Positions 12,901 through 26,700 of a DNA stretch of 64,000 nt are shown here, piece by piece. Numbering within the stretch: position 1 is the stretch's first letter; the number at the start of each line of letters is the position of its first letter. The DNA is taken from positions 9,631,501-9,695,500 of the forward strand of contig NC_079886.1 in the NCBI RefSeq assembly GCF_029227915.1, given 5' to 3'. This DNA comes from Hydractinia symbiolongicarpus. Taxonomy: Eukaryota; Cnidaria; Hydrozoa; Anthoathecata; Hydractiniidae. The notes beneath the pieces are model-generated. The model was not told the DNA's origin, searched no databases, and was given only the letters and a program-made list of their open reading frames with translations. The position numbers and the translations under genes were made by a program.

Positions 12901-13050
12901 TTTTTGAATGGATAGCATATCCATATCCATAATTTTTGTGACAAAAAAGCAATACATTTGTGGTCTTCGCTGCGATAAATTTTGTAAACTGCAAACAGCC
13001 AATTGTTACTAGCCTAAACTAACTTATGCCTGTTAAACATTACTTGTGCT
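10000..13050. other. No recognisable gene; repeat-like intergenic DNA
   Basis: No convincing exon was found. Two adjacent minus-strand frames at 10026-10232 and 10236-10442 encode unrecognised peptides. The segment 11165-11285 has opposed TTAGGGGG / CCCCCTAA words. The sequence AATTATGTCGGACG occurs twice about 120 bases apart (near 11579 and 11703). These suggest old mobile-element debris. Confidence 0.4.
11737..11760. repeat. Perfect 24-base palindrome
   Basis: The bases 11737-11760 read the same on both strands, with half-site TTATCAGGGGGT. As a no-loop inverted repeat it could be a dimeric binding site or a cruciform, or the junction of two transposon ends. It lies beside one of the repeated TGTCGGACG words. 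Confidence 0.85.
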
Positions 13051-13160
13051 GGGCCGAAAGCAAAGAAGAATAAATTGCCAAAGTTAAAATCAAGATGCAA
13101 AAATGTGGTAATCCAGTTTGCGAAGACCATTCAAGGTTGATTTGTGAAAAACATTACTAA
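13051..13160 (+). pseudogene. piggyBac-like transposase C-terminal Cys tail, relic
   Basis: One frame reads GPKAKKNKLPKLKSRCK. After a one-base shift the next frame reads KCGNPVCEDHSRLICEKHY and then a stop. A basic stretch followed by C..C...VC..H(S)...C..(C/H) resembles the C-terminal zinc-finger tail of piggyBac-type transposases. No DDE domain was recognised upstream, so only a fragment remains. The assignment rests on a short motif. Confidence 0.38.
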
Positions 13161-13988
13161 CTTTACCGAAAACAATATTCTGCCGTAAAACGCTTACGTA
13201 CTCGTGGTACCTATTCCATCCAAGCCATAGTATGTTTTACATTTTTAGCACTAATGTATATGAACTGTTCTATCAACATTTCTGAATTGCTTCTGTTCAT
13301 TTATTTGACAGTCTAGGCCATGTATTATGAAATGATAATTAAATGGTATATTTACTGTTCTGCCTTGTTCCATGTATAAATTTGATATAATTAGTGACGT
13401 CATCAAAGAAGAAAGTGGATTTTTTTAGATTTTTTCCTACTCAAACCTTCCTATTATCACTCATCACATTTTAGTGAAAATTGAAGTTTACAGCACTTTT
13501 CAATCAAAAGTTATGAAGAATTAATCAAGAAGGAAAAATTCTTGTTTTTGCACGCATTACAATTTTTTTTATTTTTTATTTCATTTTTGGTACACCGTAG
13601 GAGAACATTTAGACAATATTGTTAGTTTAAACATTTATTTTCATTTTGTACATAGTATAAGCTTTGAAAAAATAAGAAAAAGGAAGGAGAAAGTGTATTT
13701 CTATCTTCTTTAATGGCTTTTTTATAAAACATTAATTTTTTCAATTTTTTGGCATAACATTTGCTAATTAGCGATATTATTTATGACGTCATCAAAGCTG
13801 CCATTATGGGTTGAATTTTTTTTCTCCATAATTTTGTTCCTAATATGTTGAAGCAATACTGTAGCAATTTTCATGACATAATATTAACCCTATCAGAAAA
13901 AATAAACAGAGAGATTTTCATGTCTCATGCTTTCCATGAGACATTAAAATGAATAAACACCATTGATGTGGACAGCACTTAACACCGA

Positions 13989-14197
13989 AGACATTTTATC
14001 GATGGTGGAACTTCTCATTAATCACAGAAGTGATGTATAAGTGAAAAATACACTATCATATACATATACACTATCATCTTGCTGCAAGAAATGCAACTTT
14101 AGATACATTATGTTGTCATGATGTAACAAACATTAACCATAGAGATGTTTACAACTTAACACCATTACATTTGACTGCATTGTATGGTTACATCTAG
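13989..14197 (+). pseudogene. Degenerate ankyrin-repeat fragment
   Basis: The segment 13989-14040 reads DILSMVELLINHRSDV-stop. About 35 bases later, one base out of frame, 14075-14197 reads HLAARNATLDTLCCHDVTN and NHRDVYNLTPLHLTALYGYI-stop. Both fit the ankyrin consensus (D..G.TPLHLAA..G, V..LL..GADV). Stops and a frame change mark it as non-functional. It is not clearly related to the ankyrin gene at 56570. Confidence 0.6.
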
Positions 14198-14199
14198 CT

Positions 14200-17100
14200 A
14201 TGTGTTGATGTTTCGCGCAATAAAACTATATTAAGGCAACAATCAAAAATCAAGGATACACTGCGTATAGCCTTGCTGGAAGTTTAAGTACACAAAAGAA
14301 CGAAATAATCAAAAAAATACAAGATTATGAAGTTAATTATTCCGTTTATTTAATGAATTTGAAAGAAGAAATTTCTGTATAGTTTTAAGTTGATGAAAAA
14401 ATATGCATTTTTAACGATCAAACTAATTCAGAATAAATTTGTGGAAATAGAGAAATTGTGAGTCACAAGTAAGCTTAAGAAATTAAAGATTGTGTATGGA
14501 CCGAGTGAAATAAAGGTGATGAATGCCAACAATTGTCGAGACTAAGAATACTTAGTTGTAGGAATAATAATAGCTGCAGTGGAAGAATGATACTGTTATT
14601 AATAAATCTTAGAGTGAGAGATAATATGCTTGATAGGTATGTCCTAACAGCCACAATAGAACAGCTATGTAAGATTATCTGTTCACATTTAATGAAAGTA
14701 CATAAACTACTTTCATCAAATGCGAAAAGATAGTGGATTCGTAGAATTATAGAATTTGTATTTCAAGTAGGCAAAAATATGTTGCTGAAGTAAAAAGTGT
14801 TTGCTGGTAAAACCAAGATTAATAATCATTTATGCATCACATATTTTAGAAAAATTCGTAAAAGTGTCCAAAGACAAATTATTAAATGGGAGCAACAAAG
14901 TCAATACTTTAAAGATACAAATGACGCGGAAGATAATTTGTATTGATGAAGCCTTTCTCATAAGAGGAAACCGTTCAAATTATTGAACAACATACGCATT
15001 ATTGACTGTACCAAAAATATATTAAATTTAATTTTTCTTGTACCAAGAGATTTCATATTTTACATTTCTTTCTTTCGGCGATACAGTGAAGAGAAATACG
15101 TGATTGTAAATATGCATGCAATGCAGATATATTCTTTATATATTGGTGCAATCTACGGCTCCAGTTTTTCACCCCCAAGATTGAACACAATAGAAATAAA
15201 CGGTGCCACCTTGTGGCAATTTATAATACCAGTTTAGCACCTATTCTCGCTGTAGTTGCACAAAACCGAGTCAAAAATAGCAAACCTTAATCTGACATTA
15301 TTTCAAATGAAATAAAAACCTATTATCATTAATAAGGTTGTTTGAAATGCAATCATAATAATGAAAGAAAACAGAACCTATATCTTTTCCAAAAAAAATC
15401 CCCAAACTGAAATCTTTTTACAATCTTAGAAAAGAACTTTTGTAGCAGTTATCGTGTTCACTAAATATAATTTAAAAGAAAATACTAAACCATTATATGT
15501 TCTATTTTTGTTAGTCACAAAGTTTGTTAATAAGGAGTGGAAAAATAAAAATAACTTCAAGTTGCACTGATAGCAATGCACAGACAAAAAGTCTCGATGT
15601 ATTCCATAACATTTGATTGCAAATTATCTATGCTGCATAGATGCCAGCAAGACTTACCGCCAACTTTTCATAGCAACACATTGTCAATAAAATGAACCAA
15701 CGCTAATGCCTTCAATAAATCAATTTTGTTGCCATAATTCACCACGAATCTACCTACAAACAATAAGCAGCAAATCATAATTTAGAGTTGCGATGCATGT
15801 GAAATTCAGCTTTAGACCTCGCCATCAATGGTGAGCGATCAGATACCTTTTATACATGCTACTATTAATGTGTGTTCTATGGGAATGTCACAATCTCCTT
15901 TAGCATGCAATGAAACATACAACAGCTGAATTTAGACACATGTTCGACAATTACTTTTTCGTTAAGTACAATTTTATTTTTTATAAATCTTTTTATAAAA
16001 ATCTTGTAGATGTCAAAACTGGATTATGCATATGCTGGTCACACTTAGGAAGGACACACAAATTGAGATTACACTAAACATTAAATGCAAGGGGGTAAAT
16101 TGTGTGATATTAAATACTATTTCATACTGTAAAACAGATTTTATGAAAATTAGAAATTACATTAAACCGATACACTATTACGCTTCTCCAAAGGTGTAAA
16201 AAATAACTTTTTACTGTTTTGGTGTCTATATATTGCTCATGCAATTTAGGCTCTATTATCGCAAATACACTTTGTGCAGGGTGATAACTTTGTGTCCAAA
16301 CTGCAACACAGGGCAAAGGGAAATGGCACAAGATAAGTAAACAAAGACAAAAAACATTGATGTTGAAGTAGTAAAAAATATTTTTCATTTATTTCTTTTG
16401 AAGTTAAAGTAGCGCAATATGGTGGTACAGCAGTGTACGTTAGTACTTGTGATTTCGAAGTTTGACAATATTCCAATATTTTATTTTTATATTTTGTGAT
16501 CATGGCAGGGCAGGGCAAAGGGGTAAATCCTTAATCTCTTATAAATTTTTCTGTGACTGAAAATACCAAACCAGGCAGAAATTTTCAAAGGAGAAGGTTT
16601 ATTCCTTCTAAAGATTGCGCAAATTCAAAAAGTAAATCAATAAGACCTGTTTATTAGTTATTCAAACATCACGTAATTACAAAGATTGACGTCAATTATA
16701 TTATTAAAGTTGGTGAAGCCATTGCAGTGCACTTTTAGGTTTGAGGCAAAATATCTTGGAAACGCGTGGAAATAACTGCCTTCATTTCTTGCGTGTGTAA
16801 CTAGGGACCGCCATTATTTTGTTTCTGCACTGCTGATGTCATTAAAACTCCTAAAACAACCTATACTTTTACTGTTCTTCTGCCATGGTGGATTTTTCCA
16901 CGAGTTTATCGACTAGTGTCGAATTGATGTATAGTGTGCACTTCGATTTCTTAGTCATCTTTTACAAGACTCACATACCAAAACGAAATTTAATAGAGAT
17001 TGTATATATAGTAATATCTTATCTACAACCACGGACATAAATTAGTACAATAGAGAGCAGCATTGTGAAGAATGCCACAAAGAATGCTATTTTTATCTAA

Positions 17101-19230
17101 GTAACACACATACTGGACGCGTCATTTAGTTTACCTGTCAATGTTCACAGTGGAATTAGGACCTTGGTTAAACCAAAAAATTAAAATATTAATCTTCACA
17201 GCTGCAGAGTACTGGCCAGGTGATGTTGTTAAGAGATTTCGAGAGATAGTCAAAAATGGCCATTTTCCTAAATATAATCTCCAGGATTGTACTTCCATTC
17301 AATGACTTATAGTGGATAGAAGAATTAGCTATTTGTGCATATTTTATGTTGGCCATTGTTAAGTCACAAAACAGAAGCAAACCGAACATACATCATATTA
17401 GAAGCAAAAAATAATAAATAGGTTTGTCGTATGTATTCATAATCTTTAACTAGGCAAGTAGATTACTTATGACTATCACAGTAAATATTATATGTATATT
17501 AAACATGACATTTGTTTTTGTTTATATACAACACCTCGTTTTATACATTGCATGGAGTCTGCACTATATTTGTAAAGTGACACACATGTCCACCACAAAC
17601 CTCCTCACATTTAGGAGTATGATTATGGTGGCTCATATCTGCCAAATTTTCACAGCAAGCACACCCTTTTGTGCAATAAATTAGGTTATAATTAAAGCAT
17701 GATTTATATATAGATGCCTTTTTTCCCCAGAAATCGCTGGAATCTATTTTATTTTAGTTTAAGTGCAACATGTATATTGTTAGCTTTCTACAAAGCTGCA
17801 TATTACACATTTTATTATGTTCTTTTACCTTTTAGAAATACCTTAAAGATATAGCAAATTATGCATGCTGCATTATATTCCTCTATTATTAGTTATAATA
17901 CTGGAACTCCAGGCCTTACAGATACAAATATGATTTGTTATCAGGCAATACACAACGTGTAGTCGTTTTTACTTCTACTGATTATAATGACTTTATTCTG
18001 CAGTGTTTACTAGTGTGAACTAAAGCCACCTGCAAGTGTGCAGGAAGCCAGTGCCAGTGCAGTGAATAATTGAGTTGTGCACACCAATATCCTTAGTAGC
18101 CAATAGCTAATCCAAAGGACTACACAACACTCCTTATATTCATGACTAGGCCCAACTGTTTTAAAATAAGTGGCATAGCTAAGTCTGTCTGTGTGTAAAA
18201 AAATTCGTGCTACAGACACAGGAAATATTTATTGCACAAAACAGCAAATTGTGTTTAGCGAACAGTTGGATTCTTGTGGATTTATAGGTTTATGACTGAA
18301 GATAATTGAAACATAAAAACATAATTGATATGATGAATAAAATCACTTACAACTTAGTAGCTCAGCTATGTGAGAAGACAGTAATACATTACACCGACCA
18401 CTGGTAGTGATTAAGTAACAAAACAGCTGACTGTTGAAAACTCGTTTTATGACGAGAGGGTACTGATTATAAAGGTCATAACCCTCATATGATTCTGTTA
18501 TTTACATGGCTATTTATGGAAAACAACATTCATGTACATCACAATGATGAACATGTCCCACTTGCATGCAGCCTATAACATAAAATGCATAAAATACATA
18601 AAAACTCAGTTTCTAACTACAGTAAACATTAGATAGCTTTATCTTTTGGGTGACTTTAAACAAATTTCTTGCTTCCTTACCTGATCCTTCTTTCTGCTAC
18701 GTAATTAAAACTTAAACTTAAATGTTTACTCAGATACATATACACATATATACTTAACTTTAAGCTGTATAAGCGTTTACACACTAGCTATGAAAAAATC
18801 GAAGTTTTAAAACAGCATCTTGCACCAAATGTGTACTTGTAATAGGCGTTTGTATTCACTGTGATTTTCGGTGAACACTGGCGTACAGAAATGAAAAACG
18901 ACTTCCAGTATAAAAAAATACCTGTAATAATTACCGTAAAGTGGAGTTGGCGGCTTCTTACTGGTAAACTTTGTAATCACATTTCAATTGTCCTTTTTCT
19001 TCAATAGATCAAAGGATAAAAAAGTGTTATTAGCCTTTTTAATCCGTCTCATAAAACATCTAGGAAAAATATTAAACTTTTTAAGTTTGTATTCTACTTT
19101 ACATATTACTTTAGTCACATACAATAAACAACAAATAAAAAAACATACCAGGCACAGTTAGACAAGTAGTGTTAATTCCATCAATAGTTGGAGTTCTTTT
19201 TTTTAAAAAAATTTTTACCTGCGCATAAAA
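14200..19230. other. Five kilobases with no supported gene
   Basis: I see only short AT-rich open frames without splice-flanked conserved coding sequence. CRE-like TGACGTCA words occur at about 13395 and 13783, just upstream. Nothing here could be assigned to a family by eye. Confidence 0.45.
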
Positions 19231-19433
19231 AAGGAAATTTTATATTTTATACCTCGGTTCCCTCTAAGTATTTTTTGAGTAGAAGTTCTGTGACACTAAA
19301 AAATAACAGTTTTCTAAATTTTCTTTTTAAATAAACAGCTTATAAACTTATATATACTTTAAAAGTACACTTTTCACTTAGTTAGGGGTTTGACATTGTT
19401 AGTTTCCCTTAGCCTCAATATATAAAAAAAAGG

Positions 19434-19625
19434 CTTCACCTGAAAAATTTCAAAGCGGAATATATAAAAAAATAATTTAAGCAGAATATGTAAAAAAATT
19501 TTGAAGCAGAATATATAAAAAAATTGTGAAGCGGAATATATAAAAAATATTAAAGCGGAATATATATAAAAAATATTTAAGCGGAATATATATAAAAAAT
19601 TTTGAAGCAGAATATTTATATTAAA
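19434..19625 (+). repeat. Minisatellite with a GCGGAATATATAAAAAA core
   Basis: About seven imperfect units of roughly 27-32 bases each contain AAGC(G/A)GAATAT(A)TATAAAAAA followed by an A/T spacer. The reverse-strand open frame across it encodes a repeated FYIFCF-type hydrophobic peptide that is a by-product of the repeat. It is followed directly by a dispersed repeat. Confidence 0.85.
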
Positions 19626-19750
19626 ATACCGTATACGTCGTCTGTCTGTCACGCAAAATGGTAGCTTAGCTGCGCGAGTAGCACGCAATGCAGTATAAAA
19701 AGGATGGGCAAACCTGTGGATTTTTCCAGGAGCTAACGATTAGTTTTAAA
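19620..19750 (-). repeat. Dispersed repeat, copy 1
   Basis: The reverse complement matches 62590-62755 over about 130 bases. Shared words include GTGACAGACAGACG, GTATACGG, TTTTTATAC(T/C)GCATTGCGTGC and CCACAGGTT. A short related piece (GGTATAAACAGGATGGGCAAGC) lies at about 24375. The copies differ by small indels, as expected for an old family. Confidence 0.75.
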
Positions 19751-20037
19751 AAAATGCTGAACCTGAATAAAAAATATTTGCTGCAAAAAAAGAACACAAC
19801 CGTTACTATCTAGATTATTACCTGTTTATTTTCTGTGGTATTTTAATTTTTTTCAAGAACATGACTGCTTTTTAAGAGCAGTTTGGCTGTCTTCATGATG
19901 TGTTTTAAAGGAAATAAACATCTATGTAAGACTTAATAAATAGATCGATTATGTCATTGTGTCTATGGTGCTTTGTAAAAGTGTTTTTTAAATAAATTAC
20001 TTCAAAGAATGTGACCACAATATTGACTGATGACACA

Positions 20038-20207
20038 AAATGTCGAAATTTGCTATTATTTAAATATGCAGCATAATTAAATCTGAAATTCTTTAAATAT
20101 GATTATCTTATGAACGGAAAAAGCTTTAAAAAAAATTTAACAAAGACTTGTTAACCAACTTTTTAAGCATAATAATATAAGCATTTTATACCTCGCGTTC
20201 TCCTTAA
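20038..20207 (+). repeat. Half copy of the MITE found in the ANKRD54 intron
   Basis: This matches the right half of the element at 57455-57887. Shared stretches include TATGCAGCATAATTAAATC, TGAAATTCTTTAAAT and GACTTGTTA, and it ends TATACCTCGCGTTCTCCTTAAG against TGTACCTCGGGTTCCCTTTAA. A further end fragment (TTTATACCTCGGTTCCCTCTAA) is at about 19247-19270. No left half was found next to it. Confidence 0.75.
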
Positions 20208-20752
20208 GCTGTTCCAACAATTATCACAAATTTTAAATTTGATTTAAGTGTGACACAATGAACATATTTTACCGGTAGGATAAGATCGCAAAAGTGCAGT
20301 GAGAAGGAACAGAAATGTTTAAGTTATGTTTTTTTTTCTTTGTTTGGAAGTTAAAAAGAGAAGAGCCAAATCACAACAATGGTAAAATTAGAGTTAACGT
20401 ATTTTATGCATACTCTAAGAAAAAATACGTTTAGCAAATCAATTATTGGACTTAAAAATTGAATTCGTGCACTTTACTAAATTTTAAACATTATTTCTTC
20501 ATTTCTTCTAGTTATAGCTACTGTTTCCCAAACACTAGAAAGTACATAAAGCTATTCAAAACATTCAATTAGCAAATTAGAATACATGTAAAGGTAACGA
20601 ATAATGCAATTTTGCAGATTCATAGGAAATATGCGTTATGGTTATAAAATTATAAATTTTAAAATGACATATAGTAAAAAATATTACAAATTTATCACCA
20701 AAAAATTTTTAAACAGGATAAAAAAAATAAGAGCTCTTGAATGAACTTCAAA

Positions 20753-23700
20753 CTATCTACAAACATCTTTCACGTGCTTCCAAAGTAAACCAAATAATTT
20801 CTTTTGGTCTTGAACTAACCTATGATGCATTGTAACATCCTGTCCATCAACTAGTCTGACTTTGAATTTTCGAATAGCATCAATAAGAAAAACAGTTGTT
20901 TCAAAATAAGCAAAACGATAACCAGGACATTTACGTTTACCAGCAAACCCAAATGGTTCAAATGCCATTTTTGGCTGTTCTTTGACTTTTTCTGGACTAA
21001 ATCGGTCAGGATCGAATCTAAATTAATAACATTCATTTCATTTTTAGGTACTTCATTTCCAACAATGTGTCATTATGTTAATTTTAATTGCTTTTTCATG
21101 TTTGGCTTAACTAGATTGGATATAAAATAGACATTACTTTTTTGGTTCCGGCCAGATATTTTTATCTTGCAGTACAGTTCCCAAAGAGATTATAAACGGT
21201 GTCTAAATACAAAAAAGTTTACTAAAAGGCTGTTTATATGGAAGTTGAGCCAGCCCGGTTGGAGGGCCAGGCTGTCTGCCGTCATCTCGCCTAAGTGCTA
21301 TTTTCGAAAGAATTTAAAATATTGTTTATATGCAGAGGCAAGCTAGCTTGCTTGCTGAGATCTCGCCTAGCAGGGTGAATAAAACCCCATATAAACAGTA
21401 ACAAAGAAGGCTGGTCTGTTTAGACAAGATGGTTTTTTTATGCAGACTCAATTAAATTCTCTTGTTGTAAAAATGATTTCTTTTGTTGTGCATTATTAAA
21501 CCTTTTTATTGTTGAGAGGCAGCCTGCCAAACCGAGTTAGTTTTTTTTTCCAAATAAACACAAGTTAAAAGCCAATTGAGCAAGCTCTGTTTGCTGAGTC
21601 AGCCTGCCTCCATATAACAAATCCTTAACAGAAGAAATAAAAAAAGGTAATTATTGAAATTCTGTCAGGCTTTTACTACAGTAAACAAAATCAACAGGTA
21701 CAAAAATTACCAATTTTGGAATGGTGTGTCCACCCACTAAGATATCATCTTCTGAATATCGAAAGGCATAAGGTGCAAGAACGGAACATCTTAAAGTTTC
21801 GTCGATAACTTGCCGAGTGTACCTTTTAAAAACAAATTAATTACTTGTAAAGATATCATTTTGGTTTGCATGTACGGTATTCATATTAATATTGGAGGGT
21901 CAACTTTTTTAGCATGATAGTTTGGTTTGTCACATTCAACATATAATAAACCTTCAATGATAATTTCCTTTTATGTTCATGCAAAAAAAGACATAAGTCC
22001 ATTCTAATTATCATAAAAAATAAAAAATCTATTACTTCACGCAACATACTTCAGTTTTTTCATATGACTCATTGAAATTGTTTCATCACCTAATACTGCA
22101 TTTACTTCAGCCAATAATCTTTCTTCAACATCGGGATGTTGACAAATAAAATAAAATGCCCACGCAAGGACTAAAAATTTATATAAATGGAACCGTTATA
22201 TGATTTATAGTTTTACATAAAGTAGAGAATTATGTGTAACAACTCACGATTTCCTGTTGTGTGAAAACCTCCAAATAAATAACCTCCAAATTATCTACTA
22301 ACTAAATAAATAAAAATTTCAAATTGCAAAATAATAATAATTTTCACCAACTTTTATTTTAACCCTGTTTATACATACTGGGGACTTTTGCCATGAAAAC
22401 TCCAAAAATATTCCTTAAAAAATAAATATAAAAGCTGCCAGATTGAGAGGTTTTAGCCGCATGTGAGAATAATTTCAGGATTTGGGCCTTTTATAGACTT
22501 TCCCAAAAAAACTGACTTGTGATATATTATAACAGAAACAAAATGGTAGCAATACAATATAATGATGTCAGCACTTTCCCTATCGTCGTCAGAAGTTTGA
22601 AATTCGTCTGAAATACCACTCTACTTAAATTGCAATCACTTCATTTTCAGAAGAAACATTTGAAAAAATCTGGAAATCAATTTTGTAACTTTTTAAGACT
22701 TAAATGACTGAAATTAAGTTGTTACGTTGTAAGTTTGAAGTTTCCACCTTAATTTTATCAGAAGTTATTTAATATTTCACTTATTATAAGGATTTTACAA
22801 AAATTTCGGAAATAGTTTCGAGTCCCCCCAAAAAAAATTGGATGGTGGTAAAATCCATCTTTGTAAAAACATAGTTAGCCTGAATTTTAATTTTTAAAAT
22901 AAACTTAAAAAAATGAATAGAGTAGGAAATACAAGAGACCTGTTCATACCTGTTCATCGCAATAATACAATTCTCTTTCTTCTAACATAACATCCAGGAG
23001 ATTATGTGTTGTCTTTTCTTCCAATGCTTTTTGCTGTTTAATAACATTCATAGCTTTGCTTTTTATCATTGCTAATGCTAAACAAAATATACTTTAACTT
23101 AATTAATTTTTCTTCGAGGAGTATATAATAAGAGTATTTTCTCAAACCGAAGCCTTAAGTCACCGCAAATTGGTTGAAAAGGACTATGCTGGTTCCCTTG
23201 GCTAATACTGCATTTACTGTTGTGTCAGTGCAGATGTACACACCTTTGTCAAAGGAATTTTGTCTTTCACTTTCAGGTTCTGGAAAATCACCAACCAGAC
23301 GATCTTCCATCTCATCAGAACACTAAAAACACTTAAATTTAAGAAAGTTGAAGCTTTATTATTGTTGTGCATTTCTTTTTTCCTGGCTTCAACAGGAGTA
23401 TTATCAGGGAATATCAGTAAATATTTACTTAGAATCCTATTTTGCCAATATCTTAAGTTAAAATTAGCTACACTGGCAAACTGCTAATACAAAAGTTAGA
23501 AAGCGAAATCATAAGTCCTCAAATAAGTTTTTAGATTCAAGTCTTCCAATTGGTTTACCACGTAAAGAAGGGAAATTACACGTCGTTCTGGATCAGCGAA
23601 TCAATCAATTAATAAAAACGAGCTAACAATTTTTTTTAATAAAAAACTTGTCAAATTAGAGTGTAGGCTGTATGTTGCTATGGCTCAATCAGTTAAAGTT

Positions 23701-26700
23701 TCACTGATGACTATAAGTTGTCTTGGGTTTAAATACTGAGGTGGCCATTTTCTATGATGAAAAAACTTTGCGTAACAAAGCTCATTGATGACGTTGTAAT
23801 GGACTATCCGGGACATAGATAGATAGTTACAAGTTGGAAGCCAATACTATCCTGGAGGTAAGATAGTGATATGCATACCAAATAAAACATCCTCTTTGTA
23901 AAGTGTTAATACAAAAATGTCAAGTTTGTTAAAGTTATACACTGGTTACAATAGATAATTGGTGGACATATTGTTGAATGAAAAGTTAAAAATGTAGTCT
24001 CAGATTTCCGAAACTATATTAGGTAGAAAATCGCTAAAATGACCTTTAATCTGCCCAAAGTAAGGACAGTTCACAAAAAAATTCTTACTATGTCATATGC
24101 ATTAGAAAGTTCAATGCACTCTTTATTCGATTTAAAATATTCGTCACCAAAGGATGTTCTCACTAATGCTTTGATTGCGGCAGCTAAAAAATGTTCTCTT
24201 AAATCTATTTGTTCATGCTTCTTAAATGTTGACAGTCTCTTCACAAGCTCATCACTGACCTGAAATGTGAGATGAGTTGCAAAGTCAAATTATGGAACAG
24301 GCTTATGATTTACGTAACACAATACTACAAGAATTATAGGAATGCAATGGTGACATTTTTAATAATAAGGAAATGTGGTATAAACAGGATGGGCAAGCGC
24401 ATAGATTTATCTAAGGGCCACTGACTGGTATTATTATGTTTTTATAATTCTGTGTTTTAATGGACAAATTTTAATTTAAAATGCAGTATTGTGTTACATT
24501 GCCATTTTTTGAAAGATTGGACCAATTATGGTTTTCCAGCGACAATGTTACAGAAATGTAAAAAGTCATAACACATGAGTCAATGTAGCAATACTCCAAA
24601 ATTAAAATGTGCTGCAATACCCAGTATTTAATATTTAAGTATACAATATGAAGAAAAGCAGAAAATATTTCTTATAATACAAAACTCTTAATTTGCACAC
24701 TTATAAACAGAGGAGATACTAGTGCACAATGACATAGAACAAATGTAAGGTTAAAGCAATGCACCACTTTAGAAGCCCACAAATTTTTTTGAAAAATTGC
24801 AAACTTCTTATTAGATCAAATTTTCATTTCAAGTATGCCATGCTTAAATCAGATATTTACCTCATTGAAAATGTGATAATAACTCTTTATGGCAGAGAAA
24901 CTGAAGTGTCTGTCATGTATCTGTCTGTGTTTTCGTCCCAAGTGACCATTCATATAGTCAATGCTGAACTCACCAAACAATGGTTTAAAAATTCCAAATT
25001 GATTAACTAAATATAGGAAAGGGTACAGCATCACATACTATCCGGTGCTTTTAAGATTGATCTCCAGGTCTTTAGATTGTTGATTTAAGGGGTTTAGTCG
25101 GCCTATAGTTCATTTTCTCTCTGCATGTAAATCAAATTCGAACAGCCATACTTAAAATAGCACAAAAGTTACAAAATAACCAGCATTTTATAAAGTTTTA
25201 ATGCCAGTGAGTCATGATTTAGCACCCTAGGATGAAAAATGGAGAAATAATGTTCTTGAGTATGTTGATTCTATATGGAAGCAAAGTTATATAACTTAAT
25301 ATTTATAAAAGACAAAACTCCTCTAATAAACTAAATAAACTAAAAGGTTTGTTTGGAATCTTTATGATACATATACAATAGTCAAACTAAAGTAATATTA
25401 TGATTACAAAAGAAGGTGCATGGCACATTGTATTGTAAATATAACAGACAAAATAAAGTTAATATGCAGGAAATAAATTTACCAGGTCGACCAAATAGTG
25501 ATTGAACATCTTTCCATACTGCCGGTGATCCTAAACTTACAGTCAGTTCTTTACCCCAATAAAAACTGAAAATTGGACCGAATTTCTTGTGATTGTCATT
25601 TAAGAATTCATGCAATCCACCATCTTTGGACAGCGAACCTAAATTTCCCAGCCTAAAAACATTGACATAATTTAAACCATACACCAAAACACAAAAACAG
25701 ATAGAATTTGTAACTTACACTAAAGGAAACTTTGTCTTTCTAGAACCAGCAGCTAAGCATGCACAATATAATATAAATAATATAAATATATAATAAAAAA
25801 GGATTAGTGAAAATCTTGTTTGATTCTACCATTAGTTTTTACTTCTTCGTCATTATTAATATTCTCAACTTGATGTCTTTTTTAAACTAGCATGACTAGA
25901 ATGGGGTATGTTAATCAGTTTCTTTTATTATTGAAGATATTATTTCGGTTTGTCTGTTCAGTATTCATATTACTGTGGAAAGTTTATCATTTCTTGAGCA
26001 TGATAGTTTAGAAGGCAACGTTTCGTGAGATCCTTTTCCCATCATCGGGCAAAGTAAAATGATGTTGAGCATGTATTTATATAATTGCATAGGATCGAAA
26101 TTCAGAAATGAGCTGATAATTACAGTTAATTACGGTAATTAACATTTTCGGACCTAGATGTAGGTAACTTCCTTAGGGCTGGTAACCAAATCTCAGGAAG
26201 TTGATACGAGATGCTGTTTAAGTGTTTGTTACGTTCTACACTGTTGATGGTTTCTTTAATCTTCCTGGCCGTTGTTCTGGATTCTCTGTCAATGATTTTT
26301 TCTCAAACAATGAAATGTACATAAATTTTCTTAGTTTAATAATTTTTTGTTTGCATATAGTAAATAGAAGCCAGGTGCTCTCCACTGCTGAAAATGATTA
26401 GTTCTCATGTCCCTTCAGAGAGATTTTAAAAACATGTTGAAGAAACCTTCTTTAATTCAAATATTTAAAGGAAAATTTATCATAAATTAAATTTCATAAA
26501 GCAAATTTTTGTTGAAAAAAAAAGAAACACAAAACGTAGTTCCATTAAAATCCTGGATAAATTGACAATTTTGGAAAAGCAACATTTTGATTTTAAAGTT
26601 GTAGAAAGATGAAAAAAGAACATACAGCTAGTTGTACAAAATTTCAAGTCTGGCTAAAATCTCCATAACTTACTCTTCATCCTCTAACTTCAATCCTGGA

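Noticed and set aside
13390..13795. Paired TGACGTCA words as a regulatory module
   Set aside because: They lie in an apparently duplicated AT-rich stretch with no nearby gene start, so a cAMP-response role has no support.
19434..19625. Possible CRISPR-like or protein-coding repeat
   Set aside because: Units are imperfect, lack unique spacers, and the hydrophobic peptide is just the translated A/T repeat. It is a minisatellite.
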